From: Siphonodentalium dalli | Taxonomy: Eukaryota; Mollusca; Scaphopoda; Gadilida; Siphonodentaliidae | Direction: 5' to 3' | DNA: 64,000 nucleotides | NCBI GenBank assembly: GCA_032622095.1 | Contig: CP136062.1 | Coordinates: 200,301,828-200,365,827, forward strand | Part shown: positions 50,898 to 58,045 of the stretch, one piece after another | Numbering within the stretch: position 1 is the stretch's first letter | Layout: every line of letters starts with the position of its first letter | The notes under the pieces: generated by a model | Told to the model about the DNA's origin: nothing | Databases searched by the model: none | The model's input: only the letters and a program-made list of their open reading frames with translations | Position numbers and translations under genes: made by a program

Positions 50898-51774
50898 ACT
50901 ATATATATTAACATGGAATGCGACCGGCGTGAAATCCACTGTACTTTACCTCCAGTCGCTACTTAAAACTCACCAGTATGATATTATAGGTATATCGGAA
51001 CACTGGCTCAGAGATGAACAGCTGTCATATTTGCAAAGTATAGACAGAGAATATATATCTTTCGGAAAACCTGGTAGGATTATTACAACTAATTCTGGCG
51101 GATCATTTGTGCGTGATGGAGTTGCGTTACTGGTCAATAGAAAACTTGAAAAACAGTGCATGGCTCTTGAAACTACAAGTGATCGTATTGTGGGTGTACA
51201 GGTTAAACTTGATTCTGGCAATGTTATTAGTATTATGCAAGTTTATCTTCCGAGCACGAACCATAGTGATGATTATTTCGAAGAATGTCTGATTTCTGTG
51301 GAAAACTATATGGAACAATTTTCCGTTCGTGGGCCTGTTGTTATTATTGGGGACTTCAACACTCACGTCAATCGCCCTCCTGAATACCACGTTCCTTCTG
51401 GGCACGGCCCTAGAATGCTACATCTGAACAGTTTCTTCGTCCGTACTGAAACATATTCTGTGACATGTTCTTCTGGATGCAGAGGTCCTAGCTGCTCATT
51501 CTATCCCTTCTCAACAGTTGCATCACCCTCCCGAATTGACCACATTGTTGTGCCACATGTTGTTGAAGATCTTGTATCTGACTGTTCTATCATCGACGAC
51601 AACGACCTCAATACTTCCAACCACCTGCCTGTGACGTGTCGTATTGCTTTGCCGATTGATAGATCGAACATATTATCTCCTTTTACCAGAATTTCCTTCA
51701 ACTGGGACAAAATGGATATACGGCATACCAGTCTTCACTCGACAACTATCTGTCTGATGTTGTTCTTATTCTAA
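50890..51774 (+). CDS. LINE ORF2, endonuclease part (frame 1, ends by frameshift)
   Basis: This is an apurinic-endonuclease-like (EEP) domain that would nick target DNA to prime reverse transcription. The start chosen is ATG 50890, inside the end of ORF1; an earlier in-frame ATG at 50782 exists, but the recognisable domain starts right after 50890 (LYILTWNATG). Motifs are ISEHWL (metal-binding Glu), VVIIGDFNTHV (Asp at 51352), SRIDHIVV, and SNHLPV at 51616-51630. Most relatives have Asp before the last His (SDH), but here it is Asn. After about 273 residues the frame shifts at the four-A run 51709-51712, and the original frame ends at 51774 after about 20 aberrant residues. The reverse transcriptase continues in the next frame. 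Confidence 0.85.
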   Translation: MGELYILTWNATGVKSTVLYLQSLLKTHQYDIIGISEHWLRDEQLSYLQSIDREYISFGKPGRIITTNSGGSFVRDGVALLVNRKLEKQCMALETTSDRIVGVQVKLDSGNVISIMQVYLPSTNHSDDYFEECLISVENYMEQFSVRGPVVIIGDFNTHVNRPPEYHVPSGHGPRMLHLNSFFVRTETYSVTCSSGCRGPSCSFYPFSTVASPSRIDHIVVPHVVEDLVSDCSIIDDNDLNTSNHLPVTCRIALPIDRSNILSPFTRISFNWDKMDIRHTSLHSTTICLMLFLF

Positions 51775-54362
51775 TTCGGACAAAATCTGATCTTGAATTG
51801 TTGTATTCCGAAATCGTTGATGCGATAATGTATGCTTCCTTCGCTTCAACGCCAAGGAAATCTAAACACATGTCAGCAAAACCATTTTGGAATGACAAGT
51901 TAAGAGATCTACACAGAGACGTAAAACGACTGCGATCTAGATGGATCGAAGATAATAGACCAAGCACATGCGATGCGCATTCGTATGTCCTATACAAGGA
52001 CGCGAAACGACGATTCAGACAATGCATACGTTCCACTTCACGCGCAAGTGAGCAGAAAGCGTGCGAAGATCTTGAGTTTTATGCAACCCACGACCAAGTG
52101 CGTTTCTGGAAATCATTGAGTGCAGACTCTGCGTCGTCACAAGCAAATGGTCTTACAAATATGATGAACTTCAATGATGTATTTCTCCGTGACCAAACTG
52201 ACATTCTTTCAGCATGGAGGTCGTATTTCGAGTCTCTCTACAAACCAGACGAGCACCATGACCTTTATTTCGAACAGTCCATACACATGCGACTTGCATC
52301 TTTACTTGACAATTCACACGCAGACTACAACTGTGTCATGCTCTGTGAGAAGATCGGTTCCGAAGAGTTAAACTCGGTGCTGCATGGTCTCAAACGGAAA
52401 AAGTCTGGTGCCATCGATCATGTGGTTAACGAACATCTAGTTCATGGAAGTGAACTGCTCTCGACATTGCTCCTTCGTCTTTTCAATGGTATCTTGGCGT
52501 TAGAGTGGATACCACCAGCACTAAAAATTGGAATAATCGTTCCCTTATATAAAGGTTCACCGAAGCCCAAGCATATCCCGGATAACTACAGAGCAATAAC
52601 TCTTTTGCCGGTGATATACAAAACATTCGAGAGCATCCTCCTAAACAGATTTCTAGGTGATAAGTGTCTTGATGATTTCCCTAACGCACTTCAACACGGA
52701 TTTCAGAAAAACGTTAGCTGTGTGATGACATCATTTATTCTGCAGGAGTCAATAAGCTACGCCGCTGACATGAACTCTCGTGCATATGTGTGCTTTCTTG
52801 ATAGTCAGAAAGCTTTTGACCGAGTCTGGCATCAAGGCCTCTTGGTGAAACTCAATGAACTCGGCTTTAAAGGCAAAATTCTACGCATTGTCTCCAACAT
52901 GCACTATAACTGCACGAGTCGAGTGATGTATAATGGCACATTATCAAAACCAGTGGATATTCTGCAAGGAACAAGACAAGGGGCAGTGACTTCCCCTTTT
53001 TTCTACCTTGTATTTATCAACGACTTGCTAGCGCGTCTCAGTTCAACGAACGAAGGATTGTTAGTCGGTCATGTTAACTGCACTGCTCCAACAACTGCTG
53101 ACGATATCGCCTTGATTTCTACATCAAAAGCTGGTCTAGATAATCTCATCGATATATGCAATTCATATGCTCGGAATTGGCGATTTATGTTCTCGAACAC
53201 AAAAAGTTTTGTTGTTGTATTCAACGAGTCGGGGCGTCAACACGAGCGCAGCAACAGAACTTGGTCTATCGGAGACCAAACGCTCCCTGAGACGACAGAC
53301 TGTGTGCATTTAGGGATAAGACAGTGCAAGTTCAAGAACAGTAATACCAGGGCCTCTGATATTTCCGATAAGCTTAGAAAAACATTCTTCGCAATTGCTG
53401 GTAGAAATATCACGAAACAATGCACTCCGCCCACGATGACCTCTCTTTTAAAAACTATTGTTCTGCCGAAATGTCTCTATGGGTGTGAAATTCTGACAAC
53501 CTCTACAGATTCCAATGTTTACTGCATGGAGAAAGCTTATCGCTCGTGTGTTAAGCATATACAATCTCTCCCAACTCGGACTCCTACTGTTATTTCAATG
53601 AGCCTGTTAGGTCTTATGCCACTCGAAAACGAAATACACATAAAGAAACTTTCATTCCTCGCTGATCTAATTTACCTTCCCGATGGGCACCAGGAACCAC
53701 TGCGAATTTTCTTATATAAATTCTTCTTGCTGAGCCTCTTCGGACGTGCGACAACAGGGTTTGTGTCCGACATTACACAGTTACTTCGGCAATACAATCT
53801 GCACGCGCATCTGGATACTTTCGTTGCGACTGGCGAATTTCCTTCTAAATCAGCATGGAAGCACCTCTGCAAATCAACAGTACAGTCACACTATGTTATA
53901 CAATGGAAAACTACAGTGAACCGAGATACATCACTTGATTTGTTTCGCATTGTGCACAATGATCCACTGTCATTTTGGAGTATTTGGACATTGCTGAAAA
54001 GGCACCCTGGCGCGTCTCAAGCCCTGAAAAATCTCGCTCTACTGCTCAACAGAACTACATTTTCTAATGATCGCACGTGTCGCGCTTGTGGTAACGGGGT
54101 ACAGAATGACATATTACACGCCCTTCGTTACTGTACAGCAGCCAATTCACTTGCCCTTCGGAATTCGTTTTGGGAACACATTCTTGATGAGTTTGGTCTC
54201 TCGACCTTTCAGTACATAGATTCTAGAGATGATATGTCTCTGTTGGCCCTGCTTCTGGGTGGTGAGCCAATTAACTCACCCGCCGAACTTGACAACAACA
54301 TAGAAACTATAATTCTCGACATGGCTAACTTCATTTATGGGATGTGTCATCTGATCCAGTAA
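51711..54362 (+). CDS. LINE ORF2, reverse transcriptase part (frame 0, continuation after frameshift)
   Basis: This is the reverse transcriptase that copies element RNA at the nicked target. It is open from about 51711 to the TAA at 54360-54362, about 883 residues, with no internal stop. Conserved blocks are KIGIIVPLYKG...DNYRAITLLP (fingers), FLDSQKAFDRVW (motif A, Asp at 52800), GTRQGAVTSPFF (motif B, about 52967-52995) and TADDIALIS (motif C, 53094-53120, the catalytic Asp pair at 53100-53105; Thr instead of the usual Tyr/Phe before ADD). A Cys-x2-Cys-x9-His-x4-Cys knuckle lies near the C-terminus (54078-54134). No RNase H domain is seen. Its translation depends on the endonuclease frame, so a 1-nt defect probably disables this copy. 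Confidence 0.88.
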   Translation, partial: NGYTAYQSSLDNYLSDVVLILIRTKSDLELLYSEIVDAIMYASFASTPRKSKHMSAKPFWNDKLRDLHRDVKRLRSRWIEDNRPSTCDAHSYVLYKDAKRRFRQCIRSTSRASEQKACEDLEFYATHDQVRFWKSLSADSASSQANGLTNMMNFNDVFLRDQTDILSAWRSYFESLYKPDEHHDLYFEQSIHMRLASLLDNSHADYNCVMLCEKIGSEELNSVLHGLKRKKSGAIDHVVNEHLVHGSELLSTLLLRLFNGILALEWIPPALKIGIIVPLYKGSPKPKHIPDNYRAITLLPVIYKTFESILLNRFLGDKCLDDFPNALQHGFQKNVSCVMTSFILQESISYAADMNSRAYVCFLDSQKAFDRVWHQGLLVKLNELGFKGKILRIVSNMHYNCTSRVMYNGTLSKPVDILQGTRQGAVTSPFFYLVFINDLLARLSSTNEGLLVGHVNCTAPTTADDIALISTSKAGLDNLIDICNSYARNWRFMFSNTKSFVVVFNESGRQHERSNRTWSIGDQTLPETTDCVHLGIRQCKFKNSNTRASDISDKLRKTFFAIAGRNITKQCTPPTMTSLLKTIVLPKCLYGCEILTTSTDSNVYCMEKAYRSCVKHIQSLPTRTPTVISMSLLGLMPLENEIHIKKLSFLADLIYLPDGHQEPLRIFLYKFFLLSLFGRATTGFVSDITQLLRQYNLHAHLDTFVATGEFPSKSAWKHLCKSTVQSHYVIQWKTTVNRDTSLDLFRIVHNDPLSFWSIWTLLKRHPGASQALKNLALLLNRTTFSNDRTCRACGNGVQNDILHALRYCTAANSLALRNSFWEHILDEFGLSTFQYIDSRDDMSLLALLLGGEPINSPAELDNNIETIILDMANFIYGMCHLIQ

Positions 54363-54567
54363 CAATTACTTTGTGTAAATAAATTATTGTTTGCGCATAA
54401 AACAAAATCGCATTCACATGGACGGGTCTCTTCAAGATATGACGCATACGATCAGCCACGCAACGGTTCTGTTTTCTTAATTATCTCCATTTGCTGTATA
54501 ATATATATTTCCATGTATGTATATATTCTTCTCCTACAAGGAGGTATACAATAAAATATTAATATTA
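54363..54567 (+). other. LINE 3' UTR and ATTAAT tail
   Basis: About 200 bp of AT-rich sequence follows the ORF2 stop. Two AATAAA signals are present (54378 and 54550). The terminal bases read aataaaatattaatattaat, so the element ends in a short ATTAAT-type repeat instead of a poly(A) tail, as several LINE clades do. Confidence 0.75.
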
Positions 54568-54652
54568 ATCCAGGTACTAACCGGGCTCGACGTTGCTTAA
54601 CTTCGGTGATCGGACGAGAACCGGTGGTTTCAACGTGATATGGCCGTAGACA
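54568..54652 (-). pseudogene. 5S rRNA truncated by the LINE 3' end
   Basis: Only 5S nt 1 to about 84 remain. The remaining 34 nt, including most of box C and the 3' half of helix I, are replaced by the LINE tail. The normal spacer and upstream element are present on its 5' side. The copy lacks helix I and the usual terminator. Confidence 0.92.
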
Positions 54653-56031
54653 TAAAGTCCCTGTAATTTAAACATCATATGGCTCCACATCCACCTGTGT
54701 TTGAAAAATTGAAATGCAAAAGTTTTGTCTACAGCACCCGAGATTCCCAGGCGGTCACCCATCCAGGTACTAACCGGGCTCGACGTTGCTTAACTTCGGT
54801 GATCGGACGAGAACCGGTGGTTTCAACGTGATATGGCCGTAGACATAAAGTCCCTGTAATTTAAACATCATATGGCTCCACATCCACCTGTGTTTGAAAA
54901 ATTGAAATGCAAAAGTTTTGTCTACAGCACCCGAGATTCCCAGGCGGTCACCCATCCAGGTACTAACCGGGCTCGACGTTGCTTAAATTCGGTGATCGGA
55001 CGAGAACCGGTGGTTTCAACGTGATATGGCCGTAGACATAAAGTCCCTGTAATTTAAACATCATATGGCTCCACAGCCACCTGTGTTTGAAAAATTGAAA
55101 TGCAAAAGTTTTGTCTACAGCACCCGAGATTCCCAGGCGGTCACCCATCCAGATACTAACCGGGCTCGACGTTGCTTAACATCGGTGATCGGACGAGAAC
55201 CGGTGGTTTCAACGTGATATGGCCGTAGACATAAAGTCCCTGTAATTTAAACATCATATGGCTCCACATCCACCTGTGTTTGAAAAATTGAAATGCAAAA
55301 GTTTTGTCTACAGCACCCGAGATTCCCAGGCGGTCACCCATCCAGGTACTAACCGGGCTCGACGTTGCTTAAATTCGGTGATCGGACGAGAACCGGTGGT
55401 TTCAACGTGATATGGCCGTAGACATAAAGTCCCTGTAATTTAAACATCATATGGCTCCACATCCACCTGTGGTTGAAAAATTGAAATGCAAAAGTTTTGT
55501 CTACAGCACCCGAGATTCTCAGGCGGTCACCTATCCAGGTACTAACCGGGCTCGACGTGCTTAACTTCGGTGATCGGACGAGAACCGGTGGTTTCAACGT
55601 GATATGGCCGTAGACATAAAGTCCCTGTAATTTAAACATCATATGGCTCCACATCCACCTGTGTTTGAAACATTGAAATGCAAAAGTTTTGTCTACAGCA
55701 CCCGATATTCCCAGGCGGTCACCCATCCAGGTACTAGCCGGGCTCGACGTTGCTTAACTTCGGTGATCGGACGAGAACCGGTGGTTTCAACGTGATATGG
55801 CCGTAGACATAAAGTCCCTGTAATTTAAACATCATATGGCTCCACATCCACCTGTGTTTGAAAAATTGAAATGCAAAAGTTTTGTCTACAGCACCCGAGA
55901 TTCCCAGGCGGTCACCCATCCAGGTACTAACCGGCCTCGACGTTGCTTAACTTCCGTGATCGGACGAGAACCGGTGGTTTCAACGTGATATGGCCGTAGA
56001 CATTAAGTCCCTGTAATTTAAACATCATATG

Positions 56032-56170
56032 GCTCCACATCCACCTGTGTTTGAAAAATTGAAATGCAAAAGTTTTGTCTACAGCACCCGAGATTCCCAG
56101 GCTCCACATCCACCTGTGTTTGAAAAATTGAAATGCAAAAGTTTTGTCTACAGCACCCGAGATTCCCAGG
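56032..56170 (-). repeat. 69-bp partial-unit tandem duplication
   Basis: The spacer-plus-5S-3'-end segment starting gctccacatcc at 56032 is repeated starting at 56101, joined at a GGC shared by cccaggcgg and tatggctcc. The result is an orphan 5S 3' fragment at 56077-56102. Confidence 0.85.
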
Positions 56171-56204
56171 CGGTCACCCATCCAGGTGTGATATGGCCGT
56201 AGAC
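56146..56204 (-). pseudogene. 5S rRNA pseudogene lacking 59 nt, copy 3
   Basis: The junction is identical to those at 43820 and 46847 (nt 18-76 missing), but this copy lies on the far side of the LINE. Confidence 0.9.
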
Positions 56205-56857
56205 ATAAAGTCCCTGTAATTTAAACATCATATGGCTCCACATCCACCTGTGTTTGAAACATTGAAATGCAAAAGTTTTGTCTACAGCACCCGAGATTCC
56301 CAGGCGGTCACCCGTCCAGGTACTAACCGGGCTCGACGTTGCTTAACTTCGGTGATCGGACGAGAACCGGTGGTTTCAACGTGATATGGCCGTAGACATA
56401 AAGTCCATGTAATTTAAACATCATTTGGCTACACATCCACATGTGTTTGAAAAATTGAAATGCAGAAGTTTTGTCTTCAGCACCCGAGATTCCCAGGCGT
56501 CACCCATCCAGGTACTAACCGGGCTCGACGTTGCTTAACTTCGGTGATCGGACGAGAATCGGCGGTTTCAACGTGATATGGCCGTAGACATAAAGTCCCT
56601 CTAATTTAAACATCATATGGCTCCACATCCACCTGTGTTTGAAAAATTGAAATGCAAAAGTTTTGTCTACAGCACCCGAGATTCCCAGGCGGTCACCCAC
56701 CCAGGTACTAACCGGGCTCGACGTTGCTTAACTTCGGTGATCGGACGAGAACCGGTGGTTTCAACGTGATATGGCCGTAGACTTAAAGTCCCTGTAATTT
56801 AAACATCATATGGCTCCACATCCACCTGTGTTTGAAAAATTGAAATGCAAAAGTTTT

Positions 56858-56975
56858 GTCTACAGCACCCGAGATTCCCAGGCGGTGACCCATCCAGGTA
56901 CTAACCGGGCTCGACGTTGCTTAACTTCGGTGATCGGACGAGAACCGGTGGTTTCAACGTGGTATGGCCGTAGAC
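56858..56975 (-). rRNA. 5S rRNA, last near-complete copy of the array
   Basis: It is full length but carries substitutions such as ggtgaccca in box C and ggtatggcc near the 5' end. Its upstream spacer is altered (cataactttcctgtaattttaac). It is probably a decaying edge copy. Confidence 0.85.
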
Positions 56976-57051
56976 ATAACTTTCCTGTAATTTTAACATC
57001 ATATGGCTACAGCATCCACCTGTGTTTGAAAAATTGAAATGCAAAAGTTTT

Positions 57052-57096
57052 GTCTATAGCACCGAGGTTCCCAGGCGGTCACCCATCCAGGTACTA
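57052..57096 (-). pseudogene. 5S rRNA 3' fragment at array end
   Basis: About 45 nt of the 5S 3' end remain, with several changes (gtctatagcaccgaggtt). Similarity stops at ggtacta, where unrelated sequence begins. This is the right boundary of the array. Confidence 0.88.
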
Positions 57097-57412
57097 GGGC
57101 TGCATGTGGATATACGCAAACTTGTTAGTACTCTCTGGTTCAGGGTTCAGGGGTGCAGTCGGAAATCCCCTTGCTCCAGTGGAGACTTCCCCAATATATT
57201 TTCCGTTCAAAGCAGTAAAAAGTCTTGAAAAACCTCCTGTCAAGGACCATTCTACTCGAATTGTCGGCCCATCGTGGGCGCTTTTCGGGAGAGCGCCTCT
57301 TCGGCAAGTTCTGGTCCGCTGATTGGATTCGAGACACCACATTCGCAAAATGTTATTTAACGCGACAGAAAGTGAGGGTCCTTTCTATGGAGGATTATTA
57401 GGGTCACAATCC
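57097..57412. other. Unassigned GC-richer block next to array edge
   Basis: About 250 bp (57097-57350) is clearly less AT-rich than the DNA to its right. It has open frames on both strands (72 codons plus, 84 and 66 codons minus), none of which I recognise. It contains a GC hairpin (gggcgcttttcgggagagcgcc at about 57277-57298). I considered U1, U2, U4, U5, 7SK, SRP and tRNA and found no convincing match. It could be a repeat fragment or old exon. 57351-57412 holds nothing I recognise. Confidence 0.3.
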
Positions 57413-57650
57413 TAACTTCACATTTTTACTCTAACTTAATATTTTAATTCTTACTTAATATTTTAATTCTTATATTTTAATTCTTATATTTTAATTCTAA
57501 CTTTACATTTTAATTATAACTTCATATTTTAATTATAACTTCATATTTTAATTCTTACTTAATATTTTAATTCTTATATTTTAATTGTAACTCTAACTTT
57601 ATATTTCAATTCTTACTTAATAGATTTATTTTAATATTTTAAATCTACTA
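57413..57650. repeat. AT-rich minisatellite (tattttaattct core)
   Basis: Irregular tandem copies of tattttaattcttactta and shorter variants (tattttaattct, tattttaattataacttca) are present, with a unit length of about 12-20 bp. No coding potential. Confidence 0.8.
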
Positions 57651-57684
57651 CAAAAAGGTCTAATGTTGGAATTAAAATATTCAC

Positions 57685-57962
57685 AACCCAAAGGGTTGTT
57701 TTACAGTAACATAAGCGACGCAGGTATAGTTGTGACGTCAGTAATTTCTATACCCTATCAACATGAAAAAATAGTTTTTACATCCGGGCGATTCAGACCT
57801 ATGGGGCCCTATCATAGAAATCGGATATATAAAGACTAGAATGGCAGTCACGTGACTACGAGTGTGATTTCGTCGGCCATTGCTGATCAGGGCAAAACAT
57901 CGTCTGCAAGATCTGATATTATTAGATTTCTCAGTAGATTGTTTTCCGAATATTCACAAATT
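57685..57962 (+). promoter_or_regulatory. Promoter region of the THAP9-like gene
   Basis: A TATATAAA box at 57826-57833 would place transcription start near 57855-57865, about 100 nt before the ATG. Upstream is a perfect CRE palindrome TGACGTCA at 57733-57740. A 10-bp palindrome GTCACGTGAC with an E-box core is at 57847-57856. A short inverted repeat, CAACCCAAAGGGTTG, lies at about 57685-57700. A five-codon uORF starts at 57841. Motif functions are inferred from sequence only. Confidence 0.5.
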
Positions 57963-58045
57963 ATGCCAGATACTTGTTCAGCAATTGGCTGCACTATGCG
58001 CCGAGGGTCTTCGAAGGCTAAAGAAGAAGAAATAAGTTTTCATAG
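57963..58045 (+). CDS. THAP9-like gene, exon 1
   Basis: The ATG at 57963 opens the typical THAP start (MPDTCSAIGC...ISFHR). The exon ends with two bases of an Arg codon before GT at 58046. Reading through instead meets a stop two codons later (58053-58055). Confidence 0.85.

Larger units (their letters stand above)
48255..54567 (+). mobile_element. LINE (APE-type non-LTR retrotransposon) inserted in 5S rDNA
   Basis: This is an approximately 6.3 kb element with a 5' UTR of about 760 bp, ORF1, and an overlapping ORF2 with endonuclease and reverse transcriptase. A short 3' UTR holds AATAAA at 54378-54383 and again at 54550-54555, and the element ends in an ATTAAT-type tail rather than poly(A). 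The element is antisense to the 5S genes. Its left end follows 5S nt 2 and its right end abuts 5S nt 82-84 in box C. The 83 bp at 48172-48254 reappear at 54568-54650. Nearly intact ORFs point to a young insertion. 5S-specific LINEs are known (the Mutsu family of the Tx1 group), but I cannot assign the clade by eye. The EN, RT and ORF1 C-terminus also resemble CR1-superfamily elements of marine invertebrates. Confidence 0.92.
54568..57096 (-). repeat. 5S rDNA tandem array, right segment (array edge)
   Basis: The array continues beyond the LINE in the same orientation and with the T-type spacer. Near-complete genes begin at 54727, 54920, 55113, 55306, 55499, 55691, 55884, 56280, 56473, 56665 and 56858. 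In between are a fragment at 56077 and the 59-nt deletion pseudogene at 56146. Units here share variants with 41.3-47.4 kb (ttaacatcgg, ttaaattcgg, the one-T loss, the 59-nt deletion, tgcagaagtt), so the right segment was once contiguous with those blocks. Divergence is highest in the last two units. Confidence 0.93.

Noticed and set aside
57300-57345. tRNA gene or tRNA-derived SINE head
   Set aside because: A weak B-box-like ttggattcgagac is present, but no box A at proper spacing and no cloverleaf could be drawn.
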